A DNA stretch of 64,000 nt from Dactylorhiza incarnata (taxonomy: Eukaryota > Streptophyta > Magnoliopsida > Asparagales > Orchidaceae): contig JAWHQI010000258.1 of the NCBI GenBank assembly GCA_033032865.1, positions 372,001-436,000 on the forward strand, read 5' to 3'. Shown here one piece after another: positions 10,290 to 22,536 of this stretch. The first letter of the stretch is position 1, and each line of letters begins with the position of its first letter. Both the position numbers and the translations under genes were made by a program. The notes beneath the pieces were generated by a model. That model ran no database searches. It had not been told where the DNA came from and was given only the letters and a program-made list of their open reading frames with translations.

Positions 10290-11424
10290 GGGTGCGTTCG
10301 TTTGGTAGGTTTTGATTGACAGGAATTGGTTTTGGCCAGAAACCTACGGCGCAGAGGTTTTGGAATTGGGCAAAAACCAATTCCTGTGTTCATTTGCAGG
10401 AAGATTTTCAGCCACAGGAATTGAATCCGTCAATATTTATGTTCGGTTGCAGGATGAAATTCAGAGACAAGAATTTATATAACACCTTCTAAAAATCATC
10501 GTACACATACACAAATAACAGATACACGTACACGTACACAAATAACACATAACACACATCTACATATATGTGTTTTTTATTGCTAACACTAAACCATACA
10601 AATAACCATCCAAACACTAATGCTACCACTAATAACAGATACATATAATACAAATAACCATCCATAAAATTGTCTATATCATGCAAAATTAAGTAAACTC
10701 TTCCACAACACATTCTCCACAACTGTGAGTTCCTATAATAACAAATCAGTTTCACAACTATCAAATTCATTGCACACCCAAATTTTATATGCCACAGATT
10801 TTCCTAAACACCATTTAAAAACAATTAAACATAAAGAATTGAGTACATGGTTTTAATCTTGGAAATTCTAGAACACTGAATTATTGCTACAGTTCAGTGA
10901 GAGGAGAAGTAGGCGTTGTGAAGAGCTACACATACAGTTGACTGAACTACTATAGTGAATTAATGTTGCAGTTGCGAGAGATTTTCCTCCAAAAAGCTGC
11001 GAGAGATCTTAAACCACTACTGGAATCTAGGTTAATATCAGTGAATGTCCTCACGCCGGACGAGAAGCTGCGAGAGATTTTCCTCCAAAAACATGGTGGA
11101 AGCTTCGCCCTGGAGAGGATAAGGGAGGCAACGAACTCGCCTTCGCCGGAGAGGAGAAGGAGGGCAGTGAACTCGCCTTCGCCGGAGAGGAGAGAAGGAA
11201 AATCGCGAACTCGCCATATCGCCGCTTGGCGCTGTTGAGCGAGCCCCAAAACCGACCAAAACCGACCACAAGTGGTCGGTTTTGGGGATAGGCATTTTTT
11301 TGAAAAAACAAAACTGGGGTAAAACCGATTCCATCTGAAATTAAGGCCAAACGAACAGCAGAATTGGATTTGAAACACCCAATTCCAATTCCGCTGTCCC
11401 AATTCTTGCCAAACGAACAGGGCC
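10290..11424. mobile_element. PIF/Harbinger-like non-autonomous element (Tourist type)
   Basis: A 1135-bp element flanked by TTA on both sides (10287-10289 and 11425-11427). The ends are inverted: GGGTGCGTTCGTTTGG on the left and CCAAACGAACAGGGCC on the right. TTA duplication and this terminal motif are the hallmarks of PIF/Harbinger MITEs. No transposase is present. The interior includes an ACACATAC-rich stretch (10495-10660) and two copies of GAGAGATTTTCCTCCAAAAA near 10977 and 11072. Confidence 0.8.
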
Positions 11425-11449
11425 TTACCGGCGTCGCAGCTTGCGACCT

Positions 11450-11978
11450 TTTCCTAATCCTCAGTCCAAAGAGGAAATCTAGGTAAAACTGAAGCAGAGA
11501 ACGTAGATGGATTTCGGTGGATGCCCTAGGAACCAGGAAATAAGGAACAACAAGCGAAATAAAAAACGAAATCGAAAACGAAATCAAAATAAAATCGAGA
11601 ATCAAGCGAAATAAAAAACGGGGGAACTTACCGGCTTACCGAAGTTCCAGCCTACGGCCGCTCCAAACATCGGGGATGGATTTTGCCGGAGGCGATAGAT
11701 TTTCGGGCACGAAGAGGGGCGAGGCGGAGCGAAGGAAATCAGCAACAACAAATTGTCTCCAAAGTAACGACGGGTAGCCCGACGATGATGAGATGAGGTA
11801 GGAATCAAGAGCCCAGACGATGAGAACCGGCGAGGAGAAGCAAGGCCGTGTGCGATGTCGCCTGACAGATGGAGTCGAGAAATGGAAGGGGGAGAAAGTG
11901 GGAGATGAGATAAATGGACAGCGGAAGCGGCGCCGTTGCAGAGAAAGAGCGGTGGAAAACCGGTTTGTTGGGCCATCA
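11450..11978. other. Right copy of the direct duplication, then unassigned GC-rich segment
   Basis: 11450-11635 duplicates 10102-10286. 11636-11978 is GC-rich and open on the minus strand (about 11602-12006, 134 codons, Pro/Ser/His-rich). It resembles no family I know and lacks clear gene signals. It could be a captured gene fragment. I do not call it a gene. Confidence 0.4.
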
Positions 11979-12442
11979 TGTTAGAAATAATAATTATGTG
12001 AGTCATATATGCTAATTATGCGCGTTAATAAACTGTCATTAACATCGACTCAATTTAGATGATCTAATTAATTTGGTCGCTTACGTTTCATATTGTATGA
12101 ACGGTTTAAGTATGTGTGGATACCAGACGTCATTTACATTTATATGATGAACTTAAATGTAAATGACCGCATTAGGGTTTAGTTATAAATAGGTTATGGT
12201 CTCCGGATCACAAGATATCACATTTATTCTCATTCAGTTCTAGCATCCCATCTCTGGAGAGAGCCTAAGGAGGAAGAGAAGGAGTCGTCTTCTTCGTCAG
12301 GACCTTGTAGACTTGGAAATTCCGTGACCGCAATAATCAATCTACATGGATTCAGGTATGCTTCCGCTCATGTTTTTCCATTCGCAATGTTTCGATTAGA
12401 GCGAATCCGTCTCCATCATGGTTTCACAGATTCACCCCAACA
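11979..12442 (+). repeat. 5' LTR of Copia-B
   Basis: A 464-bp LTR starting TGTTAGAAATAATAATTATG and ending ACCCCAACA. It is followed at once by AGTGTTATCAGAG, which resembles the initiator-Met tRNA primer site TGGTATCAGAG. A TATAAATAGG box lies near 12184. Full or partial copies recur at 43194, 44768 and 48872. Confidence 0.85.
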
Positions 12443-13286
12443 AGTGTTATCAGAGTGACTCTATGTCGATTCACCGGGATTTTTCGGCGGTTCTCAGGTC
12501 GATTTTTTCCCTTTCTCTTTTGGCGGACTTTGGTACTTTTTCACATTTTGTGTGTGTTTTCGCTCGGCTTCAACTTCGAATCTAGCACCACCATCGATTG
12601 TCTAATCAGTAGTGAATCGCAACGACCAACGATCTCATGATCGCCGGAATCCGCTGCGATTGGTGGTCGGTGGTGCCACCACTGCCCTCTTGGCGGCTAA
12701 ATCATGGCTAGGGTGACCGGATCCGGCATATGCCGGCGGATTCTTACCCCATTTCGGCGGTAGAGAGTTTTTTTGGCGTTTTTTATTTTTTTGGCAAGCC
12801 CGAATTGAGGCAATTTTTTGGAAAACCCAATTTAAGCTTATTTGAAAGATTTCAAATTTGATTTTGATTTTGGCAAATTTGAATCTGTTACCAAAATTAA
12901 AATCATTTTGGGAATCTTTTCAGTTTATTTATGACATTAAATATTGAATTTTTGGCATATTTTATTAGCTTTATAAAGATAATAATGATAATTAAATTTA
13001 TGCCCAATTTCACTCAAATTTTATTGCTTAATCCGGCAAAATATTCGAACTATTTTGGCAAGAAATTTTGAGTATTTCCTGCAGCCTAATTTGTTATATT
13101 TGTGTGTTATACTGAAATATTTCATAACTTAATTACTTCTTATTCTGGGTAATTTTTGGTAATTCAAATTTGTGTCAATTTAAATCAAATCTGGATTACC
13201 TTTTGGAGCCGATTTTCGGCCATCTTTGGATGTTTTATTATTCCTCTTGCTTCTTATGAGCCATTTATTTTTTTGGCATGTGCTTT
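12443..13286 (+). other. Leader region of Copia-B
   Basis: Primer-site-like sequence, then an AT-rich untranslated stretch with no recognisable gag. It is interrupted at 13287 by the minus-strand Tekay solo LTR and resumes at 41895. Confidence 0.6.
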
Positions 13287-13377
13287 TGTAAGACCCCTTT
13301 TTTTTTGCAAAAACCACCGGGTCTTAGGCCCAGAACCGCCGTTTTGCGGTGACACCTTCACTCGGGAAGGTCGCCAC

Positions 13378-14037
13378 TGTACAACCCTCATTCTCCGAGG
13401 GTGGACCCCCCCCCCCCCCCCCCAAGGCCACGTAGGCAGAAGTCAAAGTCAAAGAGGTCAACACAGAGCCCGGCAGATCAAGGCAGAACAGAGAAGACCT
13501 CGGCGAGTATGCAGACAATACTCGCCAGGGTGGCGAGTATGGAACAGAATACCTGGCGACTATTAGCCCGGCGTGTGCGAGCAGCACCCACTACTCGCCA
13601 GATGGGCGACTATGGCAGGATACTCGCCGAGTAACCCATAGTCGCCGGGTTGGGGGGGTGGACTATAAACCCCCCCTACCCCTTGGTTTTCCTATAAATA
13701 GGACCCCATGGGTACTTGGATTGGCACCTGGACTTGAGCTTTCGAAACCCTGCTCTTGCATTCTAGAATCTGTCGCACTTGGTCGCTACTCCCGGTACTA
13801 GCCAAGTCGGTGCCTTCCTCGTACCTTGCTCGGCCATTCTTTGGTCTTGGAGGGGAAGTCTCTTCGGAGCTTCTGGGTACGTGGTGGGACCTCCCTGCCG
13901 CAGCACCTGGGGTCCTGTTTGTTGCTCTTCTAGCTTCTTCGTCGTTGCCAGCCAAGCCATCTCGTCGGGCTGCTGGGCGAGTAGCCTCCGGCTGCATCGG
14001 TCCGAATCTTGAGGTCAGGATTTTCCTGGCGTCAACA
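13378..14037 (+). repeat. First (outer 5') LTR of the Tat derivative
   Basis: 660 bp. A poly-C run of 18 near 13407 is only 8 long in the third LTR, and otherwise only a handful of differences separate the two. A TATAAATAGG box is at about 13693. It is followed by CTTTGGTGCGGTGAGC as a probable primer site. Confidence 0.9.
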
Positions 14038-16825
14038 CTTTGGTGCGGTGAGCGTGGATCGTAGTCGGAGGAAGAAATTTTTGCGAGAAGGCTTCATGGC
14101 TTAAAGTGGCGAGATGGAGGCCAAAGGCAGCAACTCGCGAGCATTCGACAAGTTGGGCGAGTTCCAGATGGCGACATCCTGAAGGCGAGTTCCAGAGGCG
14201 ACATCCTGCAGGCGAGCTCCAGATGGCGACATACTAAAGGCGAGTTCCAGATAAAGACATCGTCAGGCGAGCTCCATACTCGCTCATAGGCGAGTTCCAT
14301 ACTCGCTCATAGGCGAGTTCCATACTCGCCCATAGACGAGTTTTTGCAGGCGAGATCCAGAGATAAGTTCAGACCAGCGACTTTACTTGGAAGAGAGGCG
14401 AGCTTCCTGGGTAGTGGCGAGATCCTTCCTTACTCGCCATCCCTACTCGCCTATAGGCGAGCTTCCTTGTTACTCGGCATAGGCGACTTCGTGCAGGCGA
14501 GCGAGCTTCTTCAATACTCGGCCATAAGCGAGCTCCTTCAATACTCGCCCATAGGCGAACTTCTTCCTTACTCGCACATAGGCAAGCAGCATCAAATGAG
14601 GCGACTTCATGCAGGCGAGCAAGATTCTTCTATACTCGCCCATAAGCGAGTTCTCTACTCGCGAGGGTGAGTTCTCTACTCGCAAGGTGGTGAGAACCTG
14701 GTGCCTAGTTCAAGAGTGGCGAGTTCCTGAAGGGCGATTTCAGGGTCTTGCGAGTATGGAAAATAAAAAATTTCCAGGGGCGCTGCCCCCGACCCCGCAA
14801 GGGGCGCTGCCCCCTTGACCCCCGTCACCCCCGAACCCTTTGCGTAGGGGGTCTTATGTAAAAAGGGACACTACTCCCCTCAGTTTCCTCCTTCTTCAAT
14901 GTCAATGATTTCCACACATGATCATACTGACGGGTGCTTTGGTAAAGCCCGTGAGTGCTTTTGTCTGACTAACAAACAGGATGATTCATGACGAGTTCGC
15001 CACCAAGGGAAAACACATAAAGCTACTCGTGAGGTCTCCAAGTTGATGCTCGGCGAGCTCCTAGTCGCGATGGTCTTCTTCAGCAAACTACTCGCGAGGC
15101 CTCCAAGTTGATGCTCGGCGAGCTCCTAGTCGCGGTGATTTTCAAAGCTAGGATTCAGCGAGCTCATACTCGCGATGATCTTCATCAAGGGCGTATATTC
15201 CACGAGGATGTTTACTCGTGACGTCTTCAAGCTAAGATTCCGCGAGCTCATACTCACGATGATCTTCATCAAGGGCGTATATTCCACGAGGATGTTTACT
15301 CGTGACGTCTTCAAGCTAAGATTCCGCGAGCTCATACTCGCGATGATCTTCATCAAGGGCTTATGTTCCATGAGACTGCTTACTCATGACGTCTCCAAGC
15401 TTGGTATTCTGCAAGCTTCTTATCACCGATGATCTCCTTCCGTCGGCTATGATCCATGAGGGGTCTTACTCATAAGGTGAAACAGGTTTGGTCGGCATTC
15501 AACACCCAAGTGGGATGGAGACCTGGGGATGGTGTGTTCCTTTGGAACCTCCCCGACTGTCAGTCCCCTTCATGGTGTGTTCTATGAGATGAAGAACTGC
15601 TCAGAAGTACCTAAAGGCTCAACAAGGAGATCACTTGTCATCGAGAAGTTCGAACTGAACTAGGAGGGATCTTTCATCGTTCAAGAGGCATTTGAGACTG
15701 GCAGAGACCGTCTGTAGAATCATGAAGGGGAATCGCTTGGGAATACCTGGAGCGGCAATGACCTGAAAAGGTTCTATCCCTGAGCGGGAAGGTGTATTCT
15801 CCCCCTCCTTGTGTTTATTCCATTTGAATAAAAAATCCTCGCCCCCTGAAACATGGGCCGCGAGAGTTGTTTTTTTTCTGGCAAGAGCTTTTTGAAGTAG
15901 GTAAAACCGATCTCCACGACAGGTTGGGAAACGAGCCTCCGACTTGATTCTCGTAAAACCCAGAACGGATGATGGGACGGTGCCTCGGTAGTGCGTTCTC
16001 CTAATACCAAGCCTCTGCACTGACGGTCGAGATCAGCTCCCCCCTTGCACGTTGGTCGAGTTACCCTCCGACCGCATCTCTCATCCGACTGGGGAGATTA
16101 TCAGGAGAAAGTCTGGACGCCGACCTCCCAAACTCGTCGAAGCGATGATCGATCTACTTGACCGAGGGACCCTTGTATAAAGGTGTCATTTGATCTCTTG
16201 CGACAAAGCCTAGTATCTCTTGTTGGTTATTCCAATCATATAGGTTGGTGCGGTTAATCCCCTCTGATTGTTGAGTGATAGTATAAAGACTCTTCCACAA
16301 CCTGGTGACCGATTGGGGGATAGGTCTCCGACTCGACTCTCGTAAAAACCCAAGTCGGGTGGTGGGATAGCGCCTCGGGAGAGAGCCCTCCTAAGACCAA
16401 GCCTCTGCATTGACGGTCGAGATCAGCTCCCCTCTTGCACGTTGGCCGAGTTACCCCCTGACTGCACTTCCCATCCGGCTGGAGAGGTTATCAGAGAAGA
16501 GTCCAGACGCCAACCCCCCAACTTGACGAAGAGATGATCGATTTGACCGATCAGCATTCAGCAAACGCAATAGGATGGAGGCCTCGAGATGGTTTGTCCC
16601 CTTGGACCTCTCCACTTCTAGTTGAGCTCGGCTCCTAGAAGGTGTCGACCTTCTCTCCACCTCTAGTTGAGCACGGCTCCTAGAAGGTGTCGACCTTGTA
16701 TCCGCTTCCTGTTGAGCTCGGCTCCTGTGAGGTGTCGACCTTTTCTCGCCAGAAAGACAGCTCGTCGAATAAGGGTTGGATGATTCTTTCCGAGCAACTA
16801 CGTTACTCGCAAAGAGCGGGGATTG
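14038..16825 (+). other. First internal segment of the Tat derivative, non-coding
   Basis: No retroelement domain is recognisable. 14100-14760 is packed with GGCGAG(T/C) words. 14765-14825 holds paired GGGGGCGCTGCCCCC-like palindromes. 15160-15415 is an 84-bp tandem repeat. 15480-16500 carries copies of a ~400-bp direct repeat that also occurs at about 18540-19000 and 19050-19450 (shared landmarks: GAGATCAGCTCCCC and CAAGCCTCTGCA). Confidence 0.7.
15161..15415 (+). repeat. 84-bp tandem repeat, three copies
   Basis: AGCTCATACTCGCGATGATC recurs at 15161, 15245 and 15329, exactly 84 bp apart. The third copy is more diverged at its end. Confidence 0.85.
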
Positions 16826-17472
16826 TGTACAACCCTCATTCTCCGAGGTAGGCCCATTCAAAGCCACGTAGGCTGAAGTCAAGGTCAAAGGGTCAGCACA
16901 GGAGCCGGCAGTCCAAGACACAAGGCAACTCAGCCAGCAGGAGCAAGAGGCGAGCTGGGCGAGCAATGGGCGAGTATGGCGAGCAAGGGGAGAGTATGGC
17001 GAGCAAGGGGCGAGCAAGGGGCGAGCAGAGGCGAGCTTGGGCGAGTATCTCGCGAGTATGGGCGAGTATCTCGCGAGTATGGGCGAGTATCTCGCGAGTA
17101 TGGGCGAGTAGCCCTTGTAACTCGCGAGCAGAGGCAGTATACTCGCCTGTACCCCCCCTAGGATTTCTCTATAAATAGACCCCCAGGGGTACTAGAAATG
17201 ACAATTTTGGAAGTGGTCGAGGTCCCCCCAAGTTGGATACTCGCCAAATCCATGCCCGTCTAGTACCTCGCCCAGCTTTTGGTTGCGGAGGGGAAGTTTC
17301 TCCCAAACTTCCGGGTATGTGGTGGGACCTCCCTGCTGGAGCACCTGGGGTGTGCTTAGTCATTTTCTCTCTCCTATTTTAGCTATCAGAGCCGTGGAGT
17401 TGGACCGCAGGATCAGTAACCTCGGGCTGCATTGATCCGAATCTTGAGGTCAGGATTTTCCCGGCGTCAACA
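16826..17472 (+). repeat. Middle LTR of the Tat derivative
   Basis: A diverged relative of the two outer LTRs with the same ends. It has a CTATAAATAGAC box near 17170 and a private 21-bp tandem repeat (GGGCGAGTATCTCGCGAGTAT) at about 17040-17105. It is followed by the same primer-site sequence as the first LTR. Confidence 0.85.
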
Positions 17473-17530
17473 CTTTGGTGCGGTGAGCGTGGACCGTAGT
17501 CGTTGGAAGAAAGTTCGGCAAGAAGGCGAG

Positions 17531-18403
17531 ATGGTCGTAGGTGGCGACCATGAGGAGGAGGTCGGCAACTCGACGGGAACTGGCAGGTTCGTGACGCTGG
17601 AGGTTTTCGAAGCCTTCGCGCAGCGCATGGAGGGAGCCATGCGAGCAGCGCTTCAGCCGCGCGCCGAGGTCACTGCGACCTCGCCGCATCGCCCAGTTCC
17701 GTCCGAGGGAGGGAGTCCCCCTCGGCGAGCAGGAAAGGAGCACGTGGAGGATGAAACTGAGCGACCAAGGAGGTCGCAACTCTACCAGCAGACCTCGCAA
17801 AGGATCCGCTTCCGCGAGCCGAAGGAGCAGGCGAGATACCAGGACACTCGCCCATATGGCGAGTATGGTGGTGATACTCGCCAGGTGAAGGATCGTCGCC
17901 GAGTAGGAGGGAGGAGCCCCTTCTGCGAGGAGATCATTGCCGCACCGGTGCCAGAAGGATTCATAGATCCCACGATGAATTATTGCTCGGGGAGAGACGA
18001 CCCTATCCGTCGAGGGAAGAGACGTAACCGGAGGAATAGCTGGAGGAGGCATAGGGACCGGGTCAGCCAAGGATGTCAAGGAAGTATCAAGGCCGGGGAA
18101 GTAGGAGTGAGTTTTGGAGAAGCGGAGCTCGGATCTTTCCGCAAAGCGAATTTCCACCAGGCCTACCGCCAAGACTTCGCTCCAACCTCTCAAGCGCCAT
18201 CCCCGCTAGAAGAAATCACTTTCTCGGAGGAGGGCATGTTAAGGGATGAGAATCCCTTCCAGGAGGCCCATGTGATTGATGCGATCGTCGAAGACTTCAC
18301 CGTCAACCGAATCCTGGAGTGCAACGGGGGATCTGTCCGTGTCATCTTCACGTCATTCTCACGAACACGTTTGACGACCTGGAGATCAAGGCGAGAAGGA
18401 TGA
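17531..18403 (+). pseudogene. Tat gag-protease remnant with internal deletion
   Basis: A 291-codon frame from the ATG at 17531, just after the middle LTR. The N-terminal third is charged and ends at EEIIAAPVPEGFIDPTMNY, which resembles the start of Tat gag core domains (usually followed by YDGTTDP). The capsid core and zinc knuckle are absent. The C-terminal third (AHVIDAIVEDFTVNRIL, then NGGSVRVIF) matches Tat protease, but the catalytic Asp position reads E-C instead of V-D. The frame therefore joins the front of gag to a defective protease. It probably does not encode a working capsid, though the open frame could still be translated. Confidence 0.65.
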
Positions 18404-20140
18404 CGATCCTGGATGACTCCCCTTTGTGATTTCTCAGGTAAGCGAAAGAAGGCGGACGCGACAGGAAAAGCAGCCGCCGTCGGGAAGCTCATTCCAAGAC
18501 AGGAAGAACCCTTCATCGTGAAGGGGAGCTGTGAGGAAACACCCGGAAGGGCGATAACCTGAAAAGGCGGGAGTATGTACACATCTCACCCCTGTAAATG
18601 TATTATCCATAAATAAAATAATCACCTCCCTGAAACATGGGAAATGGTGAGTCTTTTGTCACTTCCAGATATGTGTTTTCACGAAAAAGAAGAAAAGCAG
18701 GCAAAGTCGATCTCCACGCTAGGTTGGAAAATGAGACTCCGACTTAACCCTCGTAAAAACTCAGAACGGATGATGGGACAGTGCCTCGGGTGTGCGTTCC
18801 CTTAAGACCAAGCCTCTGCAATGACGGCCGAGATCAGCTCCCCCCTTGCATGTTGGCCGCGGTTCCCACCGACTGCATTTCTCGTCCGACTGTAGAGATT
18901 ACCAGGAAGAAGTCTGGACGCCGACCTTCCGATTCGGCGAAGGGATGATCGATTTCACTAGCTCAGGGAACCCTTGAAAAAAGGCGTCGTGTACCCTCGA
19001 GAGCTAAAAAGCTCGCAGCAAAGCATTTCATTTTCTAAATTATTGTGTTAGATCATATGAGTTATTGTGCCTAAAGTGTGCTTAACTCCCTGCTAAACTC
19101 ATTGAGCAACATGAAGCAGGTCCGATCCACATCCAGCATCCAAGTAGGATGGAGGACTCGGGATGGTGTGTCCCCTTGGATCTCCCCGACTGCCACTCCC
19201 TGCTTGACGTCGTCCTACATCAACATTCGCCGCCGCAGGTTGGAAGACGAGCCTCCGACTTGACCCTTGTAAAAACTCAGAACGGATGATGGGACCATGC
19301 CTCGGATGTGCATCCCCTTAAGACCAAGCCTCTGCAATGACGGCCGAGATCAGCTCCCCCCTTGCATGTTGGCCGCGGTTCCCACCGACTGCATTTCTCG
19401 TCCGGCTGTAGAGATTACTAGGGTAAAGTCTGGAAGCCGCTACTCCAACTTGAGAAGGGGAGCGATCGATTCGACCGGCCAAAGGATGGAGACCTCGGGA
19501 GGGTGTATCCCCTTGGATCTCCCCGACCGTCATTCCCTACTTAACGTCACTCTTCGTCGACATCCGGCATCCAAGTAGGATGGAGGCCTCGGGAAGATAT
19601 GTCCCTCCAGGCCTCCCCGACTGCCGTTCCCTATCTTTTTCCCCTTCAAAATTTATTGAACGAGTCTAATGAACTCTTCACCAGGTACAGAGCGAGGCCT
19701 TGAGAGCATGTGTCCTTCGGAACCCTCCAAGTCGCCTCCACAGCTCGACTCCACCAAGGGAGATATTGAAGAGTGCAAGTATACATGCGCGAGTACCTAG
19801 GCGAGTATATAGGTGCGAGCATGATGTGCGAGTATACAGGTGCGAGTATACACATGCGAGCATGCAGATGCGAATATGCAGGCGCGAGCATTCGCTCCCG
19901 CCTCGAGCCTAAGAGCCTAGCGAGCACTCAACCTCGCCTCGAGCCTAAGAGCCTAGCGAGCACTCAACCTCGCCTCGAGCCTAAGAGCCTAAGCGACATT
20001 CAAGACAGGAGGTAAGGCAGAAGAAACAGGCGAGCAAAATCTTGTCCCTTTTTTCTTTATATATCTGGTATAAATTACAAAAGAATCTTCCAAGGGCTTA
20101 CAAAAGGTCGCCGGGCGAGCAAAAAAGGGTGCCCAGGCGA
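18404..20140. other. Non-coding repeat-rich stretch of the Tat derivative
   Basis: Holds two further copies of the ~400-bp internal direct repeat (about 18540-19000 and 19050-19450) and a run of GCGAGTATACAGGTGCGAG-like words (19775-19890). A 36-bp tandem repeat (CTCGCCTCGAGCCTAAGAGC core) occurs three times at about 19895-20000. I see no gene. Confidence 0.6.
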
Positions 20141-22094
20141 CTAAGCGACATTCTCGCCATCAATGTCTGCATCTGGCTCATCGCCACCATCGTCGCCACC
20201 ATCGTCATCAACATCATCGTCATCGTCGTCATCCTCATCCTCGGAATCGTCATCCTCAGCACCACTGGACGGCGGCGAGGATGCCCGCAAAGGGGAGGTG
20301 GACTCCTCGGCGAGCAGCGCCGGGATGATGTCCTCCACCGTCAACTCCATTGCCGCCGGCTTCAGGAGATCGTCCGCCTTCAGCTGACTCAGGATGACGG
20401 TCCCAGTGGCTCGCGCGATCTCTCGACGAACGCGTGGAATATTGTCGCCATGCATCCGGATCTGCTTGCCGACCCTGGAGGGGCCCGCCACCGCTGGCTG
20501 TTGCTCGGCAGGCCGAGTTTCCAGCTCAGCGATGCAAACTTGGGCGGCCTCCAAGGCCAGCCGAGTGTCATCCAGCTCCTTCTCCAGCTGGGACACCTTT
20601 GTCGCCATCTCCACCTCAGCGACCTACAAAAGCAAGAGAAGACAAAGTCAGCAAGTTATTCGGCAAAAGTGGCGACTATCCCAAAGGCGAGTAGCATAGA
20701 GAAGCGAGTACCTCATGCTCCTTAGCCTTGAGCCCCATGGCGATCATTTTCTTAGTACTGATCCGGATCACCTCCTCGTACTCAAGCAACCTCCTCGCCG
20801 TCATGTGCGCTAGCTCGGCGGAGCGCAACAGAGATCGCGAGGTCTGGTGTGCCAAGTACTCGGCAGGCTCCTCCCGCAGCCTCTCAGCGTCCTCGCGACT
20901 ATAGACGACATGGAGCACGTCAAAGGCCTCGCCCTGATCCTCCCAGTCCTCTGACCAGGGGGAAGGTTAGAGCTCAGAGATACCACATGATCGTCCTCCG
21001 ACCAGGCGACTAGGCGGCGACCATAGGCGTCCTCACCACGAACACCCAAGTTGAAGTTAGGGTGGGTATAGGGCTCGCCGGCCTCAGAAGGGTCCGCCTT
21101 CTTGCCAAGGTCCCGATGAGCGACCTCCTTCTTCTTCCTCGAGGGCTCGGAGGGCTCGGAGGGCTCGCCCCTCTCCTTCCGCTTCTTCGAAGGCCCAGAT
21201 CCTTCGCCGATGATCAAGGGCTCATCGCCTAAATCTATGGGCGAGTAGACCCCTTCCCCACGAACAGAAGTCCCCGCACCTCCTGGTGCAGAAGCCGTCG
21301 CCTTCACCACCGCAGGAAGAAACTCGCGCGGCAGGACATGAACTGCTGCAGCAAGAAGAGTAATAAGTCCGGTTAGTCGCCAAGATAAAGACGAAGAGCG
21401 AGTATTGCGAATACTCGCGCGGTGGGTTACCTTCGCCTGCGAAAACCTCAGCGAGTTCATCTACTCGCCTTCTCCAGTGCACCACATCAAGGCGGCGACC
21501 TTTGAAAGCCTCGAGCAGCTTCTCGCCACCCGCGCTTAGGAAGGAAACCCCGAAGACGCTCTCCGGTGGCTGGAAGGACTTGTCAGGGACGGCTTGAAAG
21601 TCGCCAGCGATGACGACTATTCGCTCTCCCCAGCGATGATTCTTGTTGGCGGTGCCGGCCAGCGTGCAGACGTGGCTGCAGAGGAAGACGACGCCCTCGC
21701 CAGTCGCCATAAAATGGAATACTCGCCTAAAGACCGACAGGTCGAAGGCTATTCCCTGGTCGCGCAGGTAGCAAAGGAAGCCCACGATCATCGCCACCCC
21801 ATTGGGGTTGATCTGGGCAGGGACTATCCCAAAGTAACGGAGTATCTGGGAAAACTCCATCCACAATGGTAGTCGCAAGCCCACCTCGAAGTGGCGAATA
21901 GGGATCACCCGCTCATTAGTCAAAACGGTGTTTAGTCGCTCGCTCTGGCGAGGAAGCCTCGCGACATACCCTGGCGGGAGGTACCTCGCCCTGATGACCT
22001 CCAACTCTTTCTCAGTCGTGACTGCCTTCTTGAAGACGGTCGCCGCAAAATTCTTGGCGTGATTGGCACGCCGGATGGTCGCCTCGTCAGTCAT
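20141..22094 (-). CDS. Antisense gene B of the Tat derivative (gypsy-type transposon domain, spliced)
   Basis: Three exons read leftward: 22094-21431, 21345-20712 and 20623-20141, about 593 codons. Introns of 85 and 88 bp have GT..AG ends and phases 1 and 0 that keep the frame. Exon 1 (MTDEATIRRANHAKNF onward) carries RLPLWMEFSQILRYFGI and GVAMIVGFLCYL, resembling the 'putative gypsy type transposon' domain (Pfam Transposase_28 family) found in antisense ORFs of plant Tat elements. Exon 2 has a basic KKRKE patch. Exon 3 is a heptad-rich coiled coil with an Asp/Glu tail. A TATAAATA box lies on the minus strand at 22222-22215. A one-base slip in a CCCCC run near 20957-20961 breaks the frame inside exon 2. 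Function is unknown; possibly a nuclear DNA- or chromatin-associated protein, by inference. Confidence 0.65.
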
Positions 22095-22214
22095 CTTTTT
22101 GAAAGGACGGAAAGAAAGGCGAGTATCACAGAAGAGAAGGGAAAAGTGAGACGGAGGATACTCGCGCAAGAGTTCGGAACTCGCCAAAGCGTAATTAAGA
22201 CTCACCCACCCCCC

Positions 22215-22222
22215 TATTTATA
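22215..22222 (-). promoter_or_regulatory. TATA box of antisense gene B
   Basis: TATAAATA on the minus strand, about 120 bp upstream of the ATG at 22094. The same sequence is used in the LTRs and before gene A. Confidence 0.55.
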
Positions 22223-22536
22223 ATGGTCGGGTAGCTTGGCGTATCGAGCACGACGGCGCGATCGGGAATAAGGGGGTGGCGAGTATCAGTTTATAATCGC
22301 CAATAGCAACAAGCTCTCCATGCCTAAGGCGACGCGCAGACAATACTCGCTAAGGTAAAAGAAGATAGAAAAAATCAAGAAAACCATCGCAGAAGAAGAA
22401 AGCAGAAGCAAGTAAAAAAAAGGGCGAGTTTCTGATACTCGCCGAATAAATATTAATCAACAGTTCAAGCAGTACAGGGATACTCGCCGAAAGGCGCCAT
22501 GACCTAGAAAGAAGAAAAATAAAGAAAAAGCAACAT

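Noticed and set aside
10489..10770. Hydrophobic minus-strand frame (93 codons)
   Set aside because: It reads through an ACACATAC-rich simple stretch inside the Harbinger-like element. The apparent membrane segments are compositional.
11602..12006. 134-codon minus-strand frame before Copia-B
   Set aside because: It runs into the LTR and has no recognisable domain or splice structure. It is kept only as an unassigned segment.
15161..15415. CRISPR-like array
   Set aside because: Repeats are contiguous with no unique spacers, and the DNA is from a plant nucleus.
15126..15432. Frames across the 84-bp repeat, both strands
   Set aside because: 84 is a multiple of three, so open frames follow automatically. 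There is no start context or domain.
17450..18193. 247-codon minus-strand frame opposite the gag-protease remnant
   Set aside because: It is a shadow of the plus-strand frame, which has the Tat-like motifs.
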